Source: Cercospora beticola
Lineage: Eukaryota; Ascomycota; Dothideomycetes; Mycosphaerellales; Mycosphaerellaceae
NCBI RefSeq assembly: GCF_033473495.1
Contig: NC_088942.1
Span: 1,116,001 to 1,180,000 of the forward strand
Reading direction: 5' to 3'
DNA length: 64,000 nucleotides
Of the stretch, positions 24,925 to 33,927 are shown piece by piece; the stretch's first letter is position 1; each line of letters starts with the position of its first letter. The notes under the pieces were generated by a model, which saw only the letters and a list, made by a program, of their open reading frames with translations, did no database searches and was not told the DNA's origin. The translations under genes were made by a program, and so were the position numbers.

Positions 24925-25219
24925 TCTCCACCTGATCACCTTATCAGTGACGTGGTGGCAGAAATTGTGGTCAGAATTGCCGGAGAAGGGGTGTGAGCTA
25001 CGATAATCCTAGCAACATTTCTCTCGTGCAGCATTTGGGCGAATTATAAAGGCTCAATGATGGGGCCGGTAACTGAGCTTGTCTTCCCAGCCTCTCATCC
25101 GGCCGGCAGTACACCTGCAAGGGTTGACGTCAATGACTGAGGCTGGAGGATCCTCACACACACTCACGACACTTTGACATTAGCCACAGACTCTTTCTCG
25201 ACTCCTCTACCTCAGCATC
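24925..25219. promoter_or_regulatory. Divergent promoter between UstYa-like genes A and B
   Basis: About 295 bp. Contains TATAAA at 25045-25050, the palindrome CCGGCCGG near 25098-25105 and a perfect CRE-type palindrome TGACGTCA at 25125-25132, the classic target of fungal bZIP (ATF/CREB) factors. Co-regulation of A and B is inferred from the shared region. Confidence 0.55.
25125..25132. promoter_or_regulatory. CRE palindrome TGACGTCA
   Basis: Perfect 8-bp ATF/CREB-type bZIP site, about 88 bases before the ATG of UstYa-like gene B and about 200 bases from that of gene A. Binding is inferred, not shown. Confidence 0.5.
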
Positions 25220-26180
25220 ATGTCGACACCCGAAGACGAGGTTTTGCTGCACTGCAAGGAGCGTACCGAGCCGAATCCACGAAAGTCGAGACGCTCCAGA
25301 GTCACCAAACTCATATTACTCGCTATAACTCATTCAGCGATAGCCTTCTTTGCGATGGGAGTGAGCCTTTCAACACATTGTACGGCACAGAATTGCGACG
25401 AGCAGGTCACCTCCCGTTGGATGTCTACGATCGATCGGCGACCACGAACTATGCAGTTCAACGGATTTGGACCATTTAATGCCTTTACAAGAAAAGCGGG
25501 AAGCAGTCATGATGCGGATGTGCAGCAACGCTGGATAGATTTGGGCACGTACTGTAAGTCACTCACACTCGAGGAGTCCAACTTCGAAGGAGGAACCAAG
25601 GACCAATCCATCCTCGAAGCAATACTGCAGAGTGTGTACTGAGACGAGACCCGTCCATTTAGCGAGACCGATGCTCCTCCCACTCCGATATGCGGCCGAT
25701 TTCCAGCTTGAAGCATCGATGCATGTCGTCGCCCGGCCAGAGACATATCCTGGCACCTCTGAAGCGGGCTTTCCAGTCACACTGGAGATGTTTCATCAGC
25801 TCCACTGTGTCGACTATCTGCGCCAGGGGCTCTTCTACAACGTGGCTTACTATCGCAACGAGGTGCACTCGTTGCCGTGGCTGGAGGCGAACGACACGGA
25901 CGCCGTCGAGACTCATTTAGCACACTGCGTGGACGCTTTGCGTCAGTTGATTCTTTGTCACGCTGACATAGGCGTTGCACCATTCAAGCTGGGCGAGCAA
26001 ACGCCTGATTTTGGACGACCCAGGACTTGCAGGAATTGGGTCAGTGTCAGAAAATTTGGCGTCGAAAATGAGTGGAACGGAATGGATCCCATTAGGGTTG
26101 ATAATCTCCATCTCTCTGGATCACTAGATGGGAGGGTCTTGACGTTTTCGGACACGGAAAGTCTCTGGAAAGGGCTGTAA
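25220..26180 (+). CDS. UstYa-family (DUF3328) protein B
   Basis: Two exons, 25220..25553 and 25663..26180, 283 residues. The 109-bp intron (GTAAGT donor, ATTTAG acceptor) joins RWIDLGTY to SRPMLLP in the right phase. Layout: short basic cytoplasmic N-terminus (RKSRRSR), signal-anchor helix at about 28-50 (VTKLILLAITHSAIAFFAMGV), stem, then FPVTLEMFHQLHCVDYLRQGLFYN with HxxHC at about 156-160. The second motif THLAHCVDALRQLILCHADIGV has HxxHC at about 196-200, followed by a CRNW...V C-terminal block. Both catalytic-type motifs are intact. By family knowledge it acts in the secretory pathway on the precursor peptide. An alternative acceptor at CAGAG (25632) also keeps frame and would add a few residues. 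Confidence 0.9.
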
Positions 26181-27142
26181 GCTCTGAAACATTGCCTTGT
26201 ACGACCATTGTGAGCAGTCTTTGCTGGTATGAAGGTAGTGGAGACCAAGCTTTGAACTTAGATCAATTTCCTAATTGAGCTCGACCACGCCGGCATACCG
26301 ATCAAGGAAGTACCCGCTTAAGTACCTGCTGCCTACCCCGCTTAAGTACCTGCTGCCTACCCCGCTTAAGTACCTGCTGCCTACCCCGCTTGAAGTGACC
26401 CTTGCTATACCGCAGAACCTTTTAGTATTTATTGCTATGCAAGGGGTGGTCCCAGGTAGGTCCAAAACTTTATAGCTCAAGGATAGACCTTATAGCCTGA
26501 TACTCGGCAAGCTCTTAGACCGTAATTCACCGATGAAGATTTTTGGGCGGGGTCAAGTGTTTTTGCGCGGCCGGTTCAACAATACAAAGTTTATAGTGAA
26601 ATTTAGCCTGATTCTTGAACCACTTGAACCGATGTTCGCCGCTAATAGAGTAGCTTCCCGAGACGTGCCGAGTCAGCGCAGGTAGTGCATACGCAATCTG
26701 GGCCAGTCCCAGCGATCGCATATCCGAAATCTCTGATCCACACCGCTTTCATGCTTCCTTGCAGTGTAACTCGCAAAGCTCGTATTACCTAATAGTAATG
26801 ATGCTGAACTCGCCCGGCGGGAGATCAACGGCTTTGTGGACGCCCTGTCGGCTTGACAGCTCGACACCAAGAGATCATGGTCGAATTCTGGCCAACAGAT
26901 CTCAAGGATGGGCACGCCGGCTATGCAATGCGAGAATGAGTGTTCAGTGACTTATCTCTTGACACAAGGTCCCATAAGATTCTGATATGCATTATCAGAA
27001 GCCCCTCTGCGGTCGTACCGTGCATGCAGAACCACACAGTAGCGTTCCTAAGTCCGCGAACGGCTTGCCATGGTGTGCTGAGCGTTCTTTGTCTAGTGCA
27101 CATCTTGTGCTACATTTCGCCAAGCAGGACTATACTCAGCCG
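26181..27142. other. Intergenic with degraded repeat, between UstYa-like genes B and C
   Basis: About 960 bp. It holds a 24-bp tandem repeat (26315-26392) and, downstream to about 26600, sequence resembling a DNA-transposon end. No gene with a recognisable domain. The last part must contain the promoter of gene C. Confidence 0.5.
26315..26392. repeat. 24-bp tandem repeat, three full copies
   Basis: Three perfect units starting at 26315, 26339 and 26363, each CGCTTAAGTACCTGCTGCCT plus ACCC, then a diverged partial unit. The AAGCGGGGTAGGCAGCAGG-type sequence on minus resembles terminal inverted repeat arrays of Pogo/Fot1-like fungal elements; that link is only an impression. No transposase is present. 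Confidence 0.8.
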
Positions 27143-27154
27143 ATGTTAGACAAC

Positions 27155-28143
27155 ATGTCTGGCAACAAAGCCCATTACTTACCACTCGACGGCTGCGCTG
27201 ACAGCGACGAATCACTTGTCCTGACTGCTCAAAAGAGCAAGGGCCGGAATTGGAAATGGTTTTTGGTTGTACTTTTGAGCAATGGATTGACATTCTTTTC
27301 TTCGATAACGTGGTCCTCATTTTACAACTCCTGCCCTTATCCTCCGAGCACCATGGTCGAATCAGTCCGTAAGTTTACACATCGTGTGCTATCATTCGCG
27401 TCTAGCTTGTTGCTTATACGAAGTGGCCTCCTTCATGTCGGAGATAGACAGGACATTTCACACCGAGGTGTTCAATTCGTTCGAATATAACTTTACTCGA
27501 TACACGGCAAGGACAGAAGACGTCGGCGATGAGGTCGAGAAAAGCTGGGCAGACCTGGGAATCTATGGTGCGTTCAATGATATATGTGCTTCAACAACAA
27601 AGCACTCACCCACGTACAGAAGCACCGATTGTCATTCCGGCTGCACAAGTCTCCGACTATGGCATAGAGAAAACCGGACATGTGTGGCTAGACCCCAAGG
27701 ACAACCCTGCTGCTCCATACGCTGGAATGAGCGTGAAGGTCCAGGTGCTGCACTACTTGCACTGCGTCAATTACCTTCGGCAGGGTCTTTGGTACAACGT
27801 CGATTACTATAGAGCCAGAGGGCACCCCATGTGGGATGAGAGCCAGCACATCTTGACGGGACCGCAGTCTGTACCTCTTGTGGAGTTGCACACGGCCCAT
27901 TGCATTGATCTTCTGCGACAGGTGATTATGTGCAATGTCGACCTCGGTGTCCTTCCGTTTTTGCTCAGCGAGCAGGATGACAGCGTGGTTTTGGATTTCG
28001 CAAGAAGCAAACAATGTAAAAACTTCGACTCTTTCTTGTCATGGTACAAGAAGCACACGTTTGAAGGGGCCAGGCTGGAAGAGGATACGGCGATATCAGG
28101 CCACGTCCACCCGCTCATCAGTTGGAGTGGCAGATCAAGTTAG
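27155..28143 (+). CDS. UstYa-family (DUF3328) protein C
   Basis: Three exons, 27155..27368, 27424..27567 and 27620..28143, 293 residues, with introns of 55 and 52 bp whose phases all agree. The junctions give VESVLASFMSEIDR and WADLGIYEAPIVIP. The anchor helix is at about 33-55 (NWKWFLVVLLSNGLTFFSSITW). The motifs are VLHYLHCVNYLRQGLWYNVDYYR (HxxHC at about 164) and HTAHCIDLLRQVIMCNVDLGV (HxxHC at about 210), then CKNFDSFLSWYK. The overall form is like protein B, so B and C are probably older duplicates of one type. An in-frame ATG four codons upstream (27143) is possible; 27155 has A at -3 and is preferred. Role in peptide cyclisation is inferred from family and neighbours. Confidence 0.9.
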
Positions 28144-28469
28144 ATAATCATAGTCTTATTTTCATCGTTACGGTTCTTCAAACTAATCATGTTCGCATAA
28201 AACTTGAGGACTTGTCTCCTCGCCGGCATGGGACAAGCTGGGTTTGTGATTGGGTTCCAGTCTTGCTCCGACAGTAGCCATACGTAGTTTTGCATAGCGT
28301 ATCTCGTGGACTCGCAACTTGCTGCTTATGTACGACAGCGCGACACATCAGAGATGCATCACAGAACTCAGATAGCCGTAATGGTGGAGCGATGGCACGT
28401 GAGAAACTGCAAGCGGCTCTATTTCACCTTTCATTGGCATATCGGTGAGTGCAGCGTGACTATCTACAT
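28144..28469. other. Intergenic between convergent UstYa-like genes C and D
   Basis: About 326 bp holding the 3' ends of both genes. Nothing else seen. Confidence 0.5.
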
Positions 28470-29466
28470 TCAAACTGTCGACGTTCGGTGCTCTGATATC
28501 CACCCATTGAGTTGATCGATGTCGCGACAGCTGTGGAGTGCATATGGCTTTAGCAACAGTGCATGATCTCCTTTCTTGAAAGCAAACATAGGGGTTAGAT
28601 CGGCATTGCATTGTATGTACTGACGGAGATAGTCCATGCAATGGTCTGAAGAGACAGTCGAAGTTAGCATCTGCTCGAAATTGTGCTGTGGACGCAGCTT
28701 ATCGTACATCGGTGAATGGAGGTCTCTTGTGCTAGTTCGTTGAAGATGTAGGTCTCTGGGTCTAGCATGAGTCGAATCACGTTCTGCGCAAAGATGGTCA
28801 ACTTCTCGCTACTGATAGTGTAAGGATGGAGAGACCCAGTTACCAGACAGTGCAACGCGTGGTATACTTCAAACCCAAGCGTAATGTTGCCGTCCTCGTA
28901 TATATAGGTTCTGGTCAACGCGGGTTTGGCGACTTCATCGTGTATTGACACATTGAAAACCGTGTCTGTCAGTTGATGTCAGTGACAACAGACCTCCGAA
29001 TGGGGAGTGAGTCGATGCAGATTACTCGTAAGGAGGGCGTCCCAAGCCAGGTCGACCGCTAAGCTTGGTGGACCGGCGTATCTGGTGGAAGACTGATCCC
29101 ACCAGATTTCTAAATGCTCACCGTCGTCGCTAGGCTGTATGGGATTCACAAAAGGCTTTTGTATGAATCTAATCTTTTCATCGAGATTACCTGTACTACC
29201 ATTAGTCTGCAATCGACTATTGTGCCAAAATCAGTACCATAAGCAGTTGCTGCGGCAAGTCCTTCCTGTCGGCGGACGACACCGCCGTTTTGTAGGAGGA
29301 TCACCGTTAAAAGCAGGGTGGTGCACGTTTGAGCTATCGCCAGTACTCTACACCAAGTATGTTTGGTACGAGACGTGCTCGAATTGTCACCTAGGAGATA
29401 TTCCTCGGAGTCATCATCGCTAGTCGAGAGACGACCCCTTCCGAATACGGTTGGGCGTGGTACCAT
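28470..29466 (-). CDS. UstYa-family (DUF3328) protein D
   Basis: Five exons. Well-supported parts are 29206..29026, 28965..28844, 28801..28708 and 28645..28470, with introns of 60, 42 and 62 bp and matching phases. The first exon starts at 29466 and carries an acidic N-terminus and the anchor helix (VLAIAQTCTTLLLTVILL). Its donor is not certain; candidates lie between about 29327 and 29235. First motif: GFEVYHALHCL (HxxHC). The second motif is created only by splicing, SIHR|Y|HCMDYLRQYIQCNADLTP, giving H-R-Y-H-C across the last intron. The C-terminal CRDIDQLNGWISE ends the domain. VDLAWDALL earlier fits the W-containing stem of the family. It is divergent from the precursor gene across about 1.1 kb. 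It appears intact apart from the unresolved first junction. Confidence 0.82.
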
Positions 29467-30484
29467 TGCGATGGCGTTGTGAACAGTAAAGATGAGGTAT
29501 AGGCTGGAGGAGTCGTCGCTCGACAGCTCACACGACTGGAGGTACGACAGAACGCTAGGCCGCCGCTCGTCTTACTCAACCTTCAAGCTAGTGCTACCCG
29601 GCTCAGGCCTTCGATCTGGAAGTGGTGTGATGTTGCAGCTCGTGCGCATCTGTTCACATGATGCTCATTGCCAAGGTTCTCCACTTACCGCCGCCACTAC
29701 TTCTGTCCACTAGGGTCACTCGGACCGGGCTTGAAGAAGTAAATGCAGCAGCAGACACTATGCATCATGTATGTTCTAAATGCTAATCTGTTGATTGGAG
29801 TGCAGCGGGCGTCGGAGTTTGACGGTAAATCAAATTGTACGTGTTCTCATGATCTCGTCCGGATCAACTGTCCTTCTTAGCAACACAGCTCGACGCCGGG
29901 TATTGATTCCACTCGCAACTCCTTGTCAATTTCCAGGATGAACCAGTTGGGATCGGTGGTAGAGTGGTTTGTCGGAGCCGTTATCTTCCAAAGAGACGTT
30001 CTGCACGGTTGGTAGTTGTGCTAGACCTTGTAACCTTCTGGTCTCTTTCACAAAGTTCCGTGATCGCCATCGCACCTAGCCTGCTTGCAGCACATCCAAC
30101 GGCCGTGAACATGTTGACATCGGATAGCCTTGAGTATGATTCGGCTTTTCGGTCTAGCCGTAGCTACATGAGCAGCCCTAAGTCTCATTGAAGCACAGGG
30201 ACATTTGTTGACAGTAGCAGGGTTATGGCGGTGACCAACTTCGTATGTTCAGGCGTGCTGAACTTTGTGCATAGGAATTAATACTAGACTTGCATGATCA
30301 GACAGGCACTAGTGTTGATGGAGCTATTAGTCAGGGTGTAATCATTGAGGAGGAGCCCTAAGTCATTCACATCCGCACGAGCGTTACTAGGCCGTTCGAC
30401 GTAGCATCGACAACCGTAGTTAGTCGTCTCACCGCCGGGTGGAGAAAGCGAGCTTCTCCGGGGACTTGCTACTCTTCTGAGAGT
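29467..30484. other. Intergenic, upstream of UstYa-like gene D and of the precursor gene
   Basis: About 1 kb of normal composition. Short frames (for example 29964-30191 on plus) have no recognisable domain. It may hold gene remnants. Nearer the precursor, CCGCCGGGTGG, TCTCCGGGGA and TCTCCGGAAT give several CGG triplets, possible Zn2Cys6 factor sites (inference). Confidence 0.4.
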
Positions 30485-30491
30485 TATAAAA
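30485..30491 (+). promoter_or_regulatory. TATA box of the RiPP precursor gene
   Basis: TATAAAA at 30485-30491, about 107 bases before the ATG at 30598. Canonical sequence and a strong-promoter arrangement, as expected for an abundant secreted precursor. Confidence 0.6.
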
Positions 30492-30597
30492 TGTCAAGAG
30501 AAACATCTCCGGAATAGAGAAGTATCGAGACGTCCTTCTCCAGTTCTCAACTCGATATATTCATTTTGGACCGAAAACTCCCGCGGCAATCTCCACA

Positions 30598-31211
30598 ATG
30601 TATTTGGCAACCCTTCTGGCTATGGGGCTGCTGGCGTCTAGAGACGTCATTGCGGTATGTCACGACACCACAATCGATTTCTGTTGTTGTACTAAATCGA
30701 ATTAGGCACCCGCACCTGTGACAGGTGAGTGGCAGGAAACGAGACCTGAGGTCGCCAGACGAGATTTGATATTACCTGCAATGCATGGTATTGTCAAGAC
30801 AGGAGAGGACAAATACAGAGTTGTCTTCGGGAGACGTTAAGCAACTTTCTGCATTACAAGTCAAGGTTAGCATGTTGACTTGTGCGATCTGTAGGTGAAA
30901 TAGGGGCGCCACTCGAGGCAAGGCAGTACATTGGCACGCCATATGCGTACTACAACAATTACAAAGATGCCACCGGTAACGAGAAGCGGGATCTGGAGGC
31001 CGGACCGATCGAGGCTCTCGAGAAGCGGCAGTACATTGGCGTGCCATATGCGTACTACAACAATTACAAAGATGCCACCGGTAACGAGAAGCGGGATCTG
31101 GAGGCCGGACCGATCGAGGCTCTCGAGAAGCGGCAGTACATTGGCGTGCCATATGCGTACTACAACAATTACAAAGATGCCGCCGGTGGCCAGGCTGCTG
31201 GTACTGCATAG
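30598..31211 (+). CDS. Dikaritin-type RiPP precursor, three repeats with Kex2 sites
   Basis: Three exons, 30598..30654, 30706..30724 and 30895..31211, 130 residues. Introns of 51 bp (GTATGT...ATTAG) and 170 bp (GTGAGT...TGTAG) fit in phase. Layout: secretion leader (1-19 or so), APAPVTGEIGAPLEAR, then repeats starting at residues 36, 71 and 106. Repeats 1 and 2 are 35 residues: a Tyr-rich segment QYIGVPYAYYNNYKDATG (Thr for Val in repeat 1), the end NEKR, then spacer DLEAGPIEALEKR. The third is truncated and ends AAGGQAAGTA with no dibasic site. Lys-Arg sites suit Kex2 cleavage in the Golgi. Released peptides would be substrates of the four UstYa-like proteins. This is the defining form of UstYa-associated RiPP precursors; the core matches none that I recognise, and the mature product is unknown. 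Confidence 0.88.
30924..31208 (+). repeat. 105-bp coding tandem repeat of the precursor
   Basis: Units at 30924-31028, 31029-31133 and partial 31134-31208. Units 1 and 2 differ at only two bases (ACG versus GTG, Thr/Val). Unit 3 is identical for about 55 bases and then diverges. Near identity suggests recent duplication or homogenisation. The units are too short to trigger RIP. Confidence 0.95.
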
Positions 31212-31676
31212 AAGCTCTGGCCTCCACATGGGAGCTCGTAGCACGACTGTAGCTACGATAACATTGCTGCTCGCGCCACCACACCTGTTGCCAAACATTA
31301 GCAATTTCAGACTGCGAAGGATATGCCTGGGGGGTCGATGTGGAGCTTTTGATAAGCTACGATGTATGGTTTTTCTCTCGTGCTTTGGACACGAATGCTC
31401 GGTGGATTCTACGTGCGATGCTCGCGTGCGAGCTGTGATTTAGTGCGTGAGGCGGAACACACTCGCTATAGCATGCAATGATGCAGACCGAATTCATTCA
31501 TTCATATTTCTTACACCGATATAGTTCCCTTGCGGGTCCATACGGGAGTTGCTACTTAGTCGCTGAAGAGAAAAGCCGTAGCCGGGGCCCGGGTGAAAAG
31601 CTCCTCTACCTTTGTTGTTCGTCTTTTACGCTAGGGAACTGCTCGAACCGTGAGCTGCTTCTCCTGCAGCCTAGGT
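31212..31676. other. Intergenic, precursor 3' flank to right island border
   Basis: Normal composition with no clear gene. At the border, CCTAGGTTAT and ATAACATAGG form a near-perfect inverted pair (31671-31692) exactly where LINE A2 starts. Confidence 0.5.
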
Positions 31677-33446
31677 TATGAATAACATAGGCCTCTAGGA
31701 CTTCGGAATTGTCGCGCTATCAGAACCTTGCTCGTTTATAAGAGAGGGTAAGGTGTCTACGGTGCCGCTAGGCCACCTATATTAGACTAAGATAATACCT
31801 ACGGAGACGCGCGAAGGCAGACGGATAATTAGGAGTATACTCTAGATTCGGAAGGGAATAGAGAGTAAGCTAGTCCCGGTACCCTCTTCCGATATTACTA
31901 TAGCGCTATTATATATATCCGATCGATCGGTATTTATCGTATTAGTCTACGTAGTACTAGCTAACTCGGAAGTACTCGTAGAGACGATATAGCTACTATA
32001 GTAAAGCGTAAATACTATAAGGAGACGAGTAATAAAAGAAAGAATAGATATACTTCTTACTAGCGACTTTAACTAATATAACTAGCTATAGAATAGAGAC
32101 GACGTCTTATCTACTAGATAAGAGAAAGTAGATAGGTTTATAGACTTTATAAACGACTATACGTTATAAATATTATACTAAAGTAGCGCCCGACTAGTTC
32201 TAGTTAAAGGATAATAGAAGGAGCTAGTAACTAGTATAAAGATTCTAGAAGTAGTTATAGACTCGGAACTTCGATTTTAATAGTATATTATACGAGTAGC
32301 TACTATAGGTTTTACTACTATAATAGTACTAAAACGACTATAAGAGCTATTAGTATCTACTATCTATAAGCTATTTAAGATAATAGTAGCGCTAGTAGTC
32401 GACTATATATTACTAGTATAGATATATAAGTATAAAGAGCGACTTATAGCTATAGTAAATCGAGTATAAAGAATTAGAGTATAAGTAGTTATAAGCTACT
32501 TCTATATAGTAGTAAAAGAAGTAGCTAAAGTAGAGATAAGTATATATATAGTCTAGTAGTAATATATAGCTAAAGCTATAAGTATATAGGTCGATATCCT
32601 TTTACTACTTATAATAAATCTACTATCGAAGTTTAGAGTTATACCGACTTAGAGGTTCTACTCTCTACTATAATAGATATTAACTACTAATAAGGAATCG
32701 AAAAGAGATATAGAAAGTATTATACTATATATAATAGTACGTTAGTATCTATAACTAAAAGTAGATATAAAGAAAATAGTAGAAGAAGTAGTAAATACTA
32801 CTAAATAAAGCGTAGGTATCTATATTATAATAAGCTTCTTAGTAAGGAATAATATTATCGAGATAGAAGTTATAATATAAGATACTAAGTAGAAAGAGCT
32901 TCTAACTACTATCGTCTTAACTATAGTATTAGTAAGAATAGAGTATAACCTATATATAGCTACTTTAATAGTAATAGTAGAAGGCCTTATATAAATCTCT
33001 CTATTTATAGTCTTATAGAATATATATCTATTCTTAGATAACCGAGTAGTACTATAGGCCGTATATAGTTCTAAATACTAGTTAGAATAGAAGACTATAT
33101 AGTAGATCTATAGGAGTATATAGACTCTATAGAGTTATAATATTATCTAACTAGAGTAGTATCCTACTTCTAAGTTTAAGCCTAGTTAGAAAGTAAAAGA
33201 AATAGTAAAAGCTATAATAGAGCCTAGTCGAATACTACTATCGATCCGACTAGTAGCTAAGTCGACTATAGTAAGCTACTTTAAAGTAGAAATAAAGAAA
33301 AGATAGTAGCTAATCGAAGATATAGAAAAGTATATATAACGAATCGATACTACTATACTAGAGCTATATATACGAATACTATATAATTACTTTAGAAGTA
33401 AATAGGCGAACGTATTAGTATAGCTCTAGACTAGAATATTATAAGA
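31677..33446 (+). mobile_element. Tad1-like LINE, copy A2 (rearranged fragment)
   Basis: Same family and orientation as A1. It begins at the same internal endonuclease point (ATAACATAGGCC versus RIP-changed ATAATATAGACC at about 11170). About 1.1-1.2 kb is missing relative to A1: sequence equal to about 11660 jumps to that equal to about 13315. It ends abruptly after GACTAGAATATTATAA at about 33446, before the RNase H end. The first hundred bases are less RIP-mutated than the rest. Not functional. Confidence 0.75.
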
Positions 33447-33670
33447 TAGCTTAAGTTAGCGAAGTACTAGGTATATACTCGATAAACGATATTTATTTAA
33501 AAGAGTATATTAATATTCTAGAAGAACGATCTATAGTAGAAGTAAATATTCGAGAGATAGTATAGTACTAAGTTACTAAAGAGAATATCTACTCTAACTA
33601 CTTTCTACTCTAATTAGTAGAACTTCGTTCGTTAGTAGACTATATTAATAATAGTAATAATAGAGTAGAA
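33447..33670. other. Unclassified RIP remnant (segment X, part 1)
   Basis: AT-rich decayed repeat DNA interrupted by the Gypsy element. It continues at 45545-46150 and 48503-49309. No domain recognised. Confidence 0.45.
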
Positions 33671-33865
33671 TATAAGAGTAGAATATAGTAATATATTAAG
33701 CGCCTCTAGACTCCCTATCTAGAGATATTAAGAATAATTCTTACTTTCTTCGTTTATATATATTCTACGTACTTTTATCCTATACTAAGTATAAGCGGTA
33801 CTAGCTATTATACCTTAATGCCTAATAAGCTACGCCTCTCGAGCTATATACCTCTAGCTCTTATA
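33671..33865 (-). repeat. Gypsy 3' LTR
   Basis: 195 bp, equal in length to the partner at 45345-45539 and identical apart from RIP-type changes by eye. Confidence 0.85.
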
Positions 33866-33927
33866 ACTATCTTCTCTCTCTAATAGAGCTACTTTAGCTC
33901 GTAGAGGAGACTATATATTTCCGTTAT

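Larger units (their letters stand above)
23676..31676. other. RiPP gene island (UstYa-type cluster) inside the TE block
   Basis: About 8.0 kb of normal composition between RIP-mutated DNA on both sides. It contains four UstYa-family genes (two plus, two minus) and a repeat-containing Kex2-type precursor gene. By family knowledge (ustiloxin, phomopsin, asperipin, victorin, epichloecyclin) such clusters make side-chain-crosslinked macrocyclic peptides. No other enzyme class is visible in the island. Confidence 0.85.

Noticed and set aside
26315..26392. CRISPR-like array
   Set aside because: Units are contiguous with no spacers, and the genome is eukaryotic.
29964..30191. 75-codon plus-strand frame upstream of the precursor
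   Set aside because: No recognisable motif, no neighbouring exon; probably chance.
30931..31443. Frames in other phases across the precursor repeats, both strands
   Set aside because: They repeat only because the DNA repeats; they lack a leader and Kex2 pattern.
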